Assembly (NCBI GenBank): GCA_002690865.1
Contig: NZGG01000046.1
Location: 20,034 to 84,033 of the forward strand
DNA length: 64,000 nt
From: Gammaproteobacteria bacterium
GTDB lineage: Bacteria > Pseudomonadota > Gammaproteobacteria > Pseudomonadales > Azotimanducaceae
Direction of reading: 5' to 3'
Shown in pieces: positions 1 through 7,323 of this stretch. Position 1 is the stretch's first letter, and each line of letters opens with the position of its first letter. The position numbers and the translations under genes are program-made. The notes under the pieces are model-generated. The model was not told the DNA's origin. It was given only the letters and a program-made list of their open reading frames with translations, and ran no database searches.

Positions 1-293
1 CTGATTGAAACATAACGACCCTCGCCTTGATCGTTCTCAACCAAGATTCCAGGCACTCTTCTAACCGATTCTGCGACATTAAAATCGGCGAAGTTCCCCA
101 TGGCATCAGAGTCCACAACACCAACAACTTTGTCAGAATCACGCTGTTTGTTTATGGCACTCTCAAGTGCGGCTCGAGAACCATAGACGACTATTTCATC
201 AATTTCCTGGGCTTCTTGAGAAGCCGCTGTGGCGGGCAAAAACACACAAGCCAAACTTAGCCCGATAAAAACAACACGACGACAAACTTCCAT
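1..293 (-). CDS. TonB-dependent receptor, N-terminal part (runs off the window)
   Basis: Reading the minus strand from an ATG at 293 gives about 97 residues in one open frame that continues past the window edge. Residues 1-23 form a signal peptide (VCRRVVFIGLSLACVFLPAT). An acidic TonB-box-like stretch, EIDEIVVYGS, follows. Then comes the plug-domain start with NVAESVRRVPGI and VENDQGEGRYVSIR. This order is typical of the long TonB-dependent receptors (TIGR01782-like) that import glycans or other large ligands across the outer membrane. The substrate cannot be read from this fragment. A second, complete receptor of the same type lies at 61101-63869 on the plus strand. Confidence 0.88.
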   Translation of the reverse strand, partial: MEVCRRVVFIGLSLACVFLPATAASQEAQEIDEIVVYGSRAALESAINKQRDSDKVVGVVDSDAMGNFADFNVAESVRRVPGILVENDQGEGRYVSI

Positions 294-792
294 AATTACC
301 TCGTTAAAAAGCCTAAGAAAATTCGGACGCAATTTAACGCCCGTGTGTTAAGCGTTCATAAAGATAGCGTCAATATTTAAGTTGGTAATCCTAAATTCCC
401 ACACCTTTGTTGCATAATCACCAGCTCTTTGTGCGCCAGATCCTTTATCAAAATCAGTACCCGGCTTAACGACGCTAAAACAGCAAAGATAGCCAATGTA
501 TGATGCAGTAGTACGTTTTTAATGTTTGGCCTCCTATTGACATTTTTCTGTTGGATTAGGTTGAATCCGCGCCACGTTTGCCATTTTTTGTATGGCGGTA
601 GGAGCTACTAAACTTACGCTTAACGAAAGAAGGCCCCGTGGGTAAAGTTTGGCCCACCCCCGATTTACCAAATAAGCCTTATAAGGAACCTACTGAGGTC
701 CCTTTAGTGGTCTATTATATGGTATAGGAATTGTACTCGTATTTTTATTGAACACTATATTTCAATAAAATCAATAGCTTAATATACTCTTG
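294..792. other. Intergenic stretch with no convincing gene
   Basis: About 500 bases lie between the receptor start and the tRNA/tmRNA-like end at 793. I see no open frame with coding character on either strand. Small structures are present: a hairpin GTGGG/CCCAC near 636-660, and a perfect AT-rich inverted repeat with 10-bp arms at 743-752 and 761-770. The repeat has no T-tract on the minus-strand side, so I do not call it a terminator. The receptor promoter should lie here, but I cannot place it. Confidence 0.5.
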
Positions 793-825
793 TGGCGGAA
801 GAGGTAGGAGTCGAACCCACGTCCA
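793..825 (-). other. 3' end of a tRNA/tmRNA-like gene (probable integration scar)
   Basis: The minus strand reads as a T-arm, GTGGG TTCGACT CCTAC, then CTCTTCCG and CCA, preceded by GGAC. That is the usual 3' end of a tmRNA or of a tRNA with G73 (Ser or Sec type). A matching 5' acceptor strand (GGAAGAG) and the rest of an RNA cannot be found within about 400 bases on the expected side. No permuted 5' piece follows the CCA either. The 3' end therefore stands alone, as expected of the direct-repeat copy left by an element that integrated into a tRNA or tmRNA 3' end. GGAC before the T-stem favours tmRNA. The parent RNA is uncertain. Confidence 0.5.
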
Positions 826-881
826 ACAACACCATATTTTCAAGATATTTCAGGCTTTGTGTTAGCCCTGTTATGTATGAA

Positions 882-903
882 GTGTAGCAAAGCGTGTAGC
901 AAA
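882..903. repeat. Two direct copies of GTGTAGCAAA, possible integrase arm sites
   Basis: GTGTAGCAAA occurs at 882-891 and again at 894-903, a 12-base period, about 60 bases inside the RNA-like 3' end at 793-825. Short tandem direct repeats next to an attachment core are typical arm-type binding sites of tyrosine recombinases in tRNA-targeting islands. No integrase gene is visible in this window, so the assignment rests on position and repetition only. Confidence 0.4.
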
Positions 904-1189
904 CGCAATCCAAGGGGACGGCACCCCATGTAACTGCTATTAATCCGGTGGGTTACCACACAGATTCATAAGAAGCTGATTTTGAAAAAAGAAATAACTA
1001 AAGAACTGTAACTGCTGGTGACATAAAAATAGCAGGAGGAAGTCTTTGGAAGCCCGTGTTTATTAGTATCTTGGAATTAAAAAAAGATAACAAATATAGT
1101 TAAATCAATGGCTTAAAGCAGCTTCATGGGCTTTCATATCTGTCTGTTTCAGGTTTGTGTATCTTCTTTTTCTTTAGTAAACCTAAGCG

Positions 1190-1363
1190 TCAGCATCTTT
1201 CTTTCTCAGCCTCCTCCATAATCTTTGCGTATCCTGCAAGAAGGTCGTTGACATCTACGTCTCCAGTTAAAGGGTGCACATGGGGTGCATTATGTTCAGT
1301 TCGGAACTTAAAATTACTGCGAAAGAACCTCTTAAAATGTTCGCCTTCGAGGAAGTTTTTCAT
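1190..1363 (-). CDS. Small hypothetical protein, 57 aa
   Basis: An ATG at 1363 opens a 57-residue frame on the minus strand that ends with TGA at 1190. The product is soluble and charged: it starts MKNFLEGEHFKRFF, has a central HNAPHVHPLTGDVDVND, and ends in a Lys/Glu-rich helix. I do not recognise it. The residue mix looks like a real protein more than a shadow frame does, and the opposite-strand frame over the same bases has a poor composition. I see no good ribosome site, which lowers confidence. It lies in the putative island next to the 1441-2013 gene, on the same strand. Confidence 0.35.
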   Translation of the reverse strand: MKNFLEGEHFKRFFRSNFKFRTEHNAPHVHPLTGDVDVNDLLAGYAKIMEEAEKERC

Positions 1364-1440
1364 TTGAGATCATGCAGAAGAATAAGCTAGAGCTCTCCCT
1401 AAATTTCAAACTAGACACCCCAAGTTAAGGTTTAAACTCT

Positions 1441-2013
1441 TTATACGGAAGCGGCAACAACCTCTAGAACGTGAGCTCGATAATTCTCTTTGCTGATAAA
1501 ATGTGAATAATGCGTCAGTTTTTTTACGGGAAGAAAAGAGCCAACATAATTAGCCAAAATTTCAAAAGCATCATTCCCGAATGCGTAAATTGTTGGATCG
1601 GTTGATCCAATATCAGAGAGTTCCTGCTTAAAAGAGTCGATATTACGCTTGACTAATTCTGGCTGAGCCCTCAGATATCTCATGACGTTACTAGAATGCT
1701 TTTCGGGGAAGTCTTTTATGATATCCGTTAGGTATGCGCCCCAAAGTTCAGTATCTTTTGTTGCATACCTTATTTTAAAGGCCCCTCCTCCTTGTCCATG
1801 AAAGTTCTCGAAGGGCTTTTGAAGGATGTAACCTGAAATATTGAGCCCGACCAAAACGTTATTGGGGTTGAGCATCTCATGAACATTATCGGCATCGAAG
1901 ATTGTCAGATCATCCATATTGCTCTTCGGAGTTAACCCCATATCCGCCCAAAGTGCCCAGCTGGCATGGCCACCATACTTTCGTTTTACAAAAAGATAGT
2001 CTTCTCTCGTCAT
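1441..2013 (-). CDS. Conserved hypothetical protein, possibly uracil-DNA-glycosylase-like fold
   Basis: 190 residues from the ATG at 2013. The start MTREDYLFVKRKYGGHASWA, followed by WADMGLTPKSN, a hydrophobic VLVGLNIS strand, GAYLTDIIKDF and YAFGNDAFEIL, matches a family I recall from accessory regions of many bacteria. It has no assigned function. The spacing of a VGLNIS-type strand and a C-terminal THYSH segment is reminiscent of the uracil-DNA glycosylase fold, but I cannot see a proven catalytic set. It has no membrane segment or signal peptide. The ribosome site is weak, and there is no clear operon partner apart from the small frame downstream. Confidence 0.7.
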   Translation of the reverse strand: MTREDYLFVKRKYGGHASWALWADMGLTPKSNMDDLTIFDADNVHEMLNPNNVLVGLNISGYILQKPFENFHGQGGGAFKIRYATKDTELWGAYLTDIIKDFPEKHSSNVMRYLRAQPELVKRNIDSFKQELSDIGSTDPTIYAFGNDAFEILANYVGSFLPVKKLTHYSHFISKENYRAHVLEVVAASV

Positions 2014-2174
2014 ATAGTATTTATTCTATTTTGCTACTTGACCTAACATTCAAATTTAGCATTTACAGGACATATGGAGTAACTTTGCACATTTAGCGCT
2101 TTTGTTCCGCAAGTACAACGGTAATAGCATATGCTTTTGGCATTAGTGTCGATGGACAGTGAAATTTTAACAAG

Positions 2175-2867
2175 ATGATCACTCTAACAAAGTTTTTAAG
2201 ATGGCCGCTGATAATAGCCGCAGTGATTACTTTGATCGTAAACCGTGACGCTGTGCAAAATGCTTACAATAAACTGAACTTTAGTCACGAAGTAATCGGC
2301 GAAGACTTATTTGTGGGCATGTCTAAAGAGGATGTTTTGTTTCGGTATGGAAAGCCAACTAGTTCTTCAGAAGTGGAACTTAGGTATGAAGAGGAAAAAT
2401 TCACCTTTTTGTTTGAAGATGGTATGTTGATAAAGTGGATATCAATCGAAATCAATGATCTATCCGGTAGCGTCACTTTGAAATTCGCAAACAATTTTTT
2501 TGGCGGATGGGCGGCTGAGAGAGCCAAAAATTTGGGACTGGTCTCCACAGAGGAACTTTTTGATCTAGCCGGAAAGCCTTTGCTGGAGTCACATTTTTAT
2601 AATCAAAATCAAGTACGTGTTTACGGCTACCGAACTGGAGAGCGCGAAGTTATAACTTACCATTTTATGGCCAATGAACTTGTTGCTAAAACTCAAGGGG
2701 AACTCGTATGGCCCCAATTTAGAGAACTGTCGACTTTATACGTTAATGGTAAAAAGGTTTGTCCCAGCGAAATTTGTCCTGCTGTGTTGGGCTCAGTTGG
2801 GTGGGAATTTAAAAAGGATTGGGAAAACAAAACGGTTTGGGACTTGATTGATGAATATGACCTATAA
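2175..2867 (+). CDS. Hypothetical membrane-anchored protein with an SmpA/OmlA-like motif
   Basis: 230 residues. One N-terminal hydrophobic segment (residues 9-23, RWPLIIAAVITLIV) should anchor it in the inner membrane or act as an uncleaved signal. Residues about 47-62, GMSKEDVLFRYGKPT, resemble the 'G-M-t-x-x-e-V-x-x-x-x-G-x-P' motif of SmpA/OmlA-type periplasmic domains. The remainder is rich in beta strands, with two cysteines in VCPSEICP near residue 197. I know no function for it. The start at 2175 has little Shine-Dalgarno sequence. It is followed on the same strand by a small two-helix membrane protein. Confidence 0.55.
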   Translation: MITLTKFLRWPLIIAAVITLIVNRDAVQNAYNKLNFSHEVIGEDLFVGMSKEDVLFRYGKPTSSSEVELRYEEEKFTFLFEDGMLIKWISIEINDLSGSVTLKFANNFFGGWAAERAKNLGLVSTEELFDLAGKPLLESHFYNQNQVRVYGYRTGEREVITYHFMANELVAKTQGELVWPQFRELSTLYVNGKKVCPSEICPAVLGSVGWEFKKDWENKTVWDLIDEYDL

Positions 2868-2989
2868 ATGGATTTCTGTATTTTTGTGATTCGTTAGTTT
2901 TAGGCTCCATGCCATCTAACCCTGTTGCGACATATAAGAGAACTTTAAAATTGAGTCTAAAATAATCTGTTAGGTGGGAGTTAAAAGAA

Positions 2990-3304
2990 TTGAACAAATT
3001 TATCGCGAAAAGTTTTGGGGCGGTTCTTGCATCTTGGCATGTACTTGTAATATCCATCTTAGGGGTGGTTTTATATCATTGGTACGTAGGGGAAAACCTT
3101 AAATTATTAGACGATTATGTGAACCAAGCTGACTATCCTTTCTTTGTAGTCGGTGTTTTTATTTTACATATACTATTTTCAGGGGTGTTGTCTATTATGG
3201 TTGTACTTCAGGAACAAGTCATTTTGATCAAACAAGAAATAGCAGGGCTAGCAAGCAACGCGGAAGTTGCGGTGAATAAAAAAACGCAAGAGACTGGGGA
3301 GTGA
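2990..3304 (+). CDS. Small two-helix membrane protein, 104 aa
   Basis: The start is a TTG at 2990, chosen because GTGGGAG lies about nine bases upstream and the frame has no nearby ATG. Two transmembrane segments are clear: residues about 12-31 (VLASWHVLVISILGVVLYHW) and 49-72 (PFFVVGVFILHILFSGVLSI). A charged cytoplasmic tail of about 30 residues ends in KKTQETGE. No family is recognised. It lies 122 bases after the membrane-anchored hypothetical protein and could be co-transcribed with it. Confidence 0.55.
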   Translation: MNKFIAKSFGAVLASWHVLVISILGVVLYHWYVGENLKLLDDYVNQADYPFFVVGVFILHILFSGVLSIMVVLQEQVILIKQEIAGLASNAEVAVNKKTQETGE

Positions 3305-3548
3305 AGAAGAACTACGCAAGCTTTGGGCAAATCTCATAACACGCAGAAAGATGCTCCAAGAACAAGTTCGTAAATTTGTATTCGTGTCGTAGTCACTTCA
3401 ATACCACCCTATTCTCAAAAACCAGCACCCCACCCCCCGGGTACCCCCCGCTTCTAGTTTGGGACTCCTGAGTTACCTAGGTATTAATAATTGAGACAAA
3501 GCATGCTCGTGTCGTTTATCCTAGAAACACCAACTAGAGTTTTTAAAA

Positions 3549-4292
3549 ATGACGTTTATTGATATTCATAAAAAAGATTTTCTCGATTGCGTAAATATCA
3601 TAGAAAAAAGAATGTTAAAAAACCTTCGTGACCATCCTGTAAATTTTATTAATTTTATGCGCAACAGCCTTAATGAGACGAGTAATTTGAATGAATTCAA
3701 AGAAGAATTAGGCGGCCCAAATAACAGAGCTAGAAAAGCACATGACTTTTACGGATGGATGGCTAAGGACGATGCATGGGGTGCATGCCGAGGGTCTTTG
3801 TACCGTAGCGAAAATTACATGAACATACCGTTAGAAAAGAGGAGTGGAAAGAAAAAGGATAGGGGTGAAGGTTTTTGTATTCATATAGAGCACACGATTC
3901 CAGTTAATGTGATATTAAAATCGATATGGCATTCCAGGGAAACATTTAGATATATTGCTAATGATCAGATGTTACAAAAAAAATTATATGAAACATTTTT
4001 ATCTCTTTCCGTATGCACGGCGGTTACATGGGAGGAGGAAAAAGCCTGCGTACCTATAGAATATAGGGACGAACATCCTGATTTTGTAGATGGCCAGCTT
4101 TTAAACAAAGACTCGCTAAATGAAGTGCTGCCATTTCAGAGGTATAATTTTGAGAATGGATTAAGGCTGTTTGAAGTCATTAACGGTACAGAAATTTCAC
4201 CAGATAAATGGTCATTAAAAGATCATTCTGAATTAATGAGCACGGTTAATATCTATGAATGGAATTACGTTTCTACGCTAAGTTGCTTTTAA
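3549..4292 (+). CDS. Hypothetical protein, 247 aa, with an HNH-like His motif
   Basis: The protein has no signal peptide or membrane helix and no recognised family. It is rich in Asn, Lys and Glu. Near residue 110 is FCIHIEHTIPVN, where 'IEHTIPV' resembles the start of an HNH/His-Me nuclease site (x-E/D-H-x-x-P). Two further cysteines and a late HSEL segment are present, but the second half of a classical HNH site is not obvious. A role as a nuclease or restriction-type effector is only a guess prompted by its place in an accessory region. The codons are more AT-rich than in the housekeeping part of the window. The ribosome site is weak. Confidence 0.6.
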   Translation: MTFIDIHKKDFLDCVNIIEKRMLKNLRDHPVNFINFMRNSLNETSNLNEFKEELGGPNNRARKAHDFYGWMAKDDAWGACRGSLYRSENYMNIPLEKRSGKKKDRGEGFCIHIEHTIPVNVILKSIWHSRETFRYIANDQMLQKKLYETFLSLSVCTAVTWEEEKACVPIEYRDEHPDFVDGQLLNKDSLNEVLPFQRYNFENGLRLFEVINGTEISPDKWSLKDHSELMSTVNIYEWNYVSTLSCF

Positions 4293-4356
4293 TCTCCTCC
4301 GAAGGGCCTCCGTTTACATAAATATAGATGATGCACCCTTCTTTTGGATCGCGTCA

Positions 4357-4719
4357 CTAGTCTTCGAATTTTCTCTCATCTTCTTGAAATTCGCCACCGT
4401 CGTAGGTGTAAATAATGCTTCCTCTTTTCCATTCAATCGATACCCAAGTAAGGTGAATACGCTTCGTCGGAAATAATTCTGCTATGTATTTCCCAATCCA
4501 AGTACTCGGTCCTTTTCGGCCCAGAACCATAAAGTCCTCAAAGGCCTCATCGTAGACAAAAGTCCCGATATTTGTTCTACCATCGAGATCGATTGATTCA
4601 GCATTTGCATGGTAACTTTTTACTTTCTTTACCACTTCTTTTTTGTCGACTTGCTCCCTAAGACTCTTAGATAAGATTCGGATTCTAGTCTCAAAGTCAT
4701 CAACTAGGTCAATCATCAT
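4357..4719 (-). CDS. Hypothetical protein, 120 aa, second gene of an overlapping pair
   Basis: A soluble 120-residue protein with the start MMIDLVDDFETRIRILSKSL and a hydrophobic/aromatic C-terminal half (IHLTWVSIEWKRGSIIYTY). I do not recognise it. It starts inside the last codons of the upstream acidic gene, an 11-base overlap at 4709-4719 with an ATGATGATTGA junction. The two are therefore almost certainly translated together and probably act together. It has no secretion signal. Confidence 0.6.
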   Translation of the reverse strand: MMIDLVDDFETRIRILSKSLREQVDKKEVVKKVKSYHANAESIDLDGRTNIGTFVYDEAFEDFMVLGRKGPSTWIGKYIAELFPTKRIHLTWVSIEWKRGSIIYTYDGGEFQEDERKFED

Positions 4720-5248
4720 CAGCTACGTCACGACCCGAATCAACATCATCAAGCATTTCACCAAAATCAAAATCATCATCATCAGAGGGGTCTCTTGACC
4801 CAGTCGAGAGATTATAAAAATCTCTTCTTCGAGCGTTTTCGTAGCTACCATCATCCGCAACCTCCTCTGGAATGTAGTCGTCCGTTTGTAGGTAGAGTAT
4901 TTTTGCTTGATTCTGAAAAATCAAGATGAAACCCCTTGCTAAAAACATGGCGCGTTCATCTTTTTCTCTATAATCATCTTCGTAAGTACTTAACCTTTTT
5001 TCTTCGAAGATAAGTTCTATGTAGACGTGCCCTCTTCCAAAGTTTTTTGAATCTCCGACTTTTGATAAGCCAGTTTCCTTACCACAAAGATGGCCGTGGC
5101 AATCAATGGCATAATCTTCAATCCTATCTTCAAACTCTTCTAAATCACCTTCGCCGGCAACATATCTAGAACCGTATTCAAGGCCAGAAGGCTCTGCAAT
5201 CATCGTTTTAATTATTGCTATATATTTCTCATTTGTGTGTTCGGACAT
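4709..5248 (-). CDS. Hypothetical acidic protein, 179 aa, first gene of an overlapping pair
   Basis: 179 residues from an ATG with a good AGGAG eight bases upstream. The C-terminal third is very acidic, with several Asp runs from about residue 153 to the end, and the middle has an aromatic/hydrophobic core (FLARGFILIFQNQ). There is a Cys/His pair in DCHGHLCG near residue 50. No family is recognised. An Asp-rich tail often mimics DNA or binds a basic partner. The obvious candidate partner is the protein encoded by the gene that overlaps its 3' end. The pair lies in the putative island region. Confidence 0.65.
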   Translation of the reverse strand: MSEHTNEKYIAIIKTMIAEPSGLEYGSRYVAGEGDLEEFEDRIEDYAIDCHGHLCGKETGLSKVGDSKNFGRGHVYIELIFEEKRLSTYEDDYREKDERAMFLARGFILIFQNQAKILYLQTDDYIPEEVADDGSYENARRRDFYNLSTGSRDPSDDDDFDFGEMLDDVDSGRDVADDD

Positions 5249-5430
5249 GCCACGCTCCTGGCTAAAATTACTTTTAAAAAAGTTAAGATATATTATTAGA
5301 AAATCATCTATCGGACTTATAGAGGTATCTGCAAAAAAAATTTGACGAACAAGTATTTCGTTGCCCTCAGAAGCAGCAATTATCCTCTTGGCAGGCGACC
5401 AATGGTGGAAGTATCATACGCTGAATGCCC

Positions 5431-6120
5431 CTAAATAGTCTTCCCACCGATATACTCTGAACTAGATCTGGATACTTTTACCCGACCGGAATCAATTTCG
5501 GAGCTGGCACCCCAATACACATACACCAATGCATTTCGCGGTCTGAAGTCGACCTGTTCCCGACTCCAGTGGACAGTCGTTGCACTGTGAATGACAGCAT
5601 CCCCGGGTGATACTTCGACGAGAACTGCATTTTCATTATTCTCGTCGTAGTCCGGTAGCGGATAAGCCATCGGGTAGTCTTTTCCGTGGGAGCCTTTTTC
5701 GTAGCAGAGGCACCCGTTGTTTCTGTCAATATTGTCCAAAGCGATCCACAGTGAAATCCCCGATGGCGGCATGCGGTAAGTCCCAAGCGCATCGAAGTGC
5801 GGGAAAGTTCGGTCCATTCCTCTGGGTTTATCATTCCAAGTGACATTATCAGGAGCTAGGTCGTCTTCTATTAGATGCTTCATCAACGGAATGTGAGGGC
5901 CGTTCTCCATGTAGTCGTGAAACCAACTATCCTGTTGATCTAGGCCTTTATAGCTGCCAGTTGGGTAGCCCTTATGATGGAGTGGTCCCGTATGTTCTAG
6001 ATAGTCATCCAGATGTTGACGCATTTCAGCGGTATCAGCTTCGGAGAGGTAGCTTCTTAAAATGATAAAGCCGTCACGATCAAAATCTTGTTTTGCCCGA
6101 TCAAAATCTATTTGCAGCAT
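5431..6120 (-). CDS. Phytanoyl-CoA dioxygenase (PhyH) family oxygenase
   Basis: A 229-residue cytoplasmic Fe(II)/2-oxoglutarate oxygenase of the PhyH family. The iron triad is visible: H108 and D110 in FPHFDALG and the distal H184 in SATTVHWS, with R194 in FRPRNA to hold 2-oxoglutarate. The N-terminus (FDRDGFIILRSYLSEADT) is the classical PhyH opening. AGGGA lies seven bases before the ATG. The family hydroxylates carbons alpha or beta to carboxyl or similar groups in lipids and small metabolites, and the substrate here is not evident. The length is short but complete for the bacterial branch. It stands alone on the minus strand at the edge of the accessory region. Confidence 0.85.
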   Translation of the reverse strand: MLQIDFDRAKQDFDRDGFIILRSYLSEADTAEMRQHLDDYLEHTGPLHHKGYPTGSYKGLDQQDSWFHDYMENGPHIPLMKHLIEDDLAPDNVTWNDKPRGMDRTFPHFDALGTYRMPPSGISLWIALDNIDRNNGCLCYEKGSHGKDYPMAYPLPDYDENNENAVLVEVSPGDAVIHSATTVHWSREQVDFRPRNALVYVYWGASSEIDSGRVKVSRSSSEYIGGKTI

Positions 6121-6262
6121 GGATATCCCTTTCAGTACCTAAACTGGATTAATAAAGCATTTTCATGCCACAGTTTTACCACCATTTTTGAAGCAGGTAA
6201 AACCAGCTAGGTGAAACAGAATAGAAACATAAAACCACCTCATCGCTTCTTTATCCTCCATC

Positions 6263-6472
6263 TTATTCATTAGAAAGAGTTTTAAGGGCCCTGACGACTG
6301 CTCTAGTCCTTATATTGGACCGACGACACTCTAGTAATAGTAGATTAATTATATCCTTTTGGACCTTAACGCACTGAGCAACTGATGTTTCTTCTAACCT
6401 CTTTGCAGTTTTAATTAGAGAATAAATAACATGTGTTTCGTCATGTGGAAATTTGAAAACTTCTGCGGCCAT
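6263..6472 (-). CDS. Small hypothetical protein, 69 aa
   Basis: 69 residues, mostly helical and basic towards the end (RRSNIRTRAVVRALKTL), without a signal or membrane segment. AGGAAG six bases before the ATG at 6472 supports real translation. No family is recognised. It sits alone between a PhyH gene and a Sel1 gene, all on the minus strand. Confidence 0.45.
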   Translation of the reverse strand: MAAEVFKFPHDETHVIYSLIKTAKRLEETSVAQCVKVQKDIINLLLLECRRSNIRTRAVVRALKTLSNE

Positions 6473-6679
6473 AACAACTTCCTGTATTCGGGGATGCTTT
6501 TTATGAATAGCAGATAGAGGTACTAGTCTGTCAAGGGCTAATAGTTTTCTAACTAGTGAAGGGAGAGGGTTAAAAAAATCAGTTTTGGGTAAACCAGATA
6601 GAGCAGAACAGGACTTTGCGCTGACAGTGGAACCCGCTGAAGTACCTCAGTATATTGAGCTAAGGTTTACCGACGATAT

Positions 6680-7162
6680 CTAACACCCCTTATATTCCTT
6701 AGCCACACACTCACGCGCTCGCTTCTGTGCTTCTGCAATTTGGGCTGGGGTCATTTGTTGCTCAATAGTATCTCTGGCCTTCTTCGCATTTTCATGTCCT
6801 TCAGAAGCAGCAATATTCCACCACATATGCGCATAGACACTATCTTGTAAAACGCCTCTGCCATTGTGGTACATGAGACCAAGTTTGCCTTGCGCTGTAG
6901 CAATACCTTTTTCAGCAGCAAGCCGGTACCACTTCACAGCTTCTTTGTAGTCTTGTAGTACACCTCGGCCGTTGTCGTGCATGAGACCGAGATTGTACTG
7001 AGCTTTAGCATGTGCCTGTTCAGCCGCTTTCTTAAATTCCTGAAATGCTGTTGCATCGTCACCTGCTTCGGCTGCAGCCATTCCTTTTTCATAATCAGCA
7101 CTCGCGTGTAACGGAACTAACAAAGCAAGAATGACCAATGGAGTTATCAGTAAGCTTTTCAT
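6680..7162 (-). CDS. Secreted Sel1-repeat protein
   Basis: From an ATG at 7162 with AGGGA eight bases upstream, the product is about 160 residues. I prefer this start to an ATG 21 bases further out because it places the signal peptide (MKSLLITPLVILALLVPLHASA) at the very N-terminus. Three Sel1/TPR-like repeats follow, recognisable from AQYNLGLMHDNGRGV, WYRLAAEKGIATAQGKLGLM and WWNIAASEGHENAKKA. The C-terminus (MTPAQIAEAQKRARECVAKE) has two cysteines. Sel1 proteins are scaffolds for protein-protein contacts in the periplasm or envelope. The 3' end of the gene is duplicated just upstream of it. Confidence 0.85.
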   Translation of the reverse strand: MKSLLITPLVILALLVPLHASADYEKGMAAAEAGDDATAFQEFKKAAEQAHAKAQYNLGLMHDNGRGVLQDYKEAVKWYRLAAEKGIATAQGKLGLMYHNGRGVLQDSVYAHMWWNIAASEGHENAKKARDTIEQQMTPAQIAEAQKRARECVAKEYKGC

Positions 7163-7264
7163 ATATCGTTCCCTACTTAACACCCCTTATATTCTCTAGC
7201 CACACACTCACGGGCTCGCTTCTGTGCTTCTGCAATTTGGGCTGGGGTCATTTGTTGCTCAATA
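6681..7264. repeat. 87-bp direct repeat: 3' end of the Sel1 gene duplicated
   Basis: Bases 6681-6767 (the last 28 codons of the Sel1 gene plus its stop) recur at 7178-7264, in the same orientation and just upstream of the gene. Three mismatches are visible in 87 bases, so the duplication is fairly recent. The arrangement is what remains if a tandem pair of Sel1 genes lost most of its first member. It also puts the Sel1 gene between direct repeats, where recombination could delete it. Confidence 0.85.
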
Positions 7265-7323
7265 ATTTCGATTAGATTAGCAAGTTTAGTCTTACTAATT
7301 CTTGTTTGGTTTGCAGATACCAT
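7177..7323 (-). pseudogene. Remnant of a second Sel1-type gene fused to new upstream codons
   Basis: The upstream repeat copy is still in an open frame of 48 codons starting at ATG 7323. The first 19 or so residues (MVSANQTRISKTKLANLIE) are unrelated to Sel1. The rest is the duplicated C-terminus, ending REYKGC. The ATG overlaps the TAA of the upstream sulfatase (TAATG), so translational coupling is possible. I treat it as a gene remnant, because it has no signal peptide and no complete repeat, but it could be expressed. Confidence 0.5.

Noticed and set aside
841-1200. Attempt to read 793-1200 (minus) as an intact tmRNA or tRNA-Ser(UGA), because CTTGAAA looks like a UGA anticodon loop
   Set aside because: The 5' acceptor strand, D-arm and tag frame cannot be found. 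The CTTGAAA loop has only a weak AT stem and no matching D-arm.
1155-1367. Plus-strand 70-codon frame
   Set aside because: Phe-rich, low-complexity start and no ribosome site. The minus-strand frame over the same bases is more protein-like.
3436-3462. C-rich stretch with CCCGGGTACC, resembling a cloning polylinker
   Set aside because: Only ten bases match SmaI/KpnI polylinker order and the flanks do not continue as vector. A chance C-rich tract is more likely than contamination.
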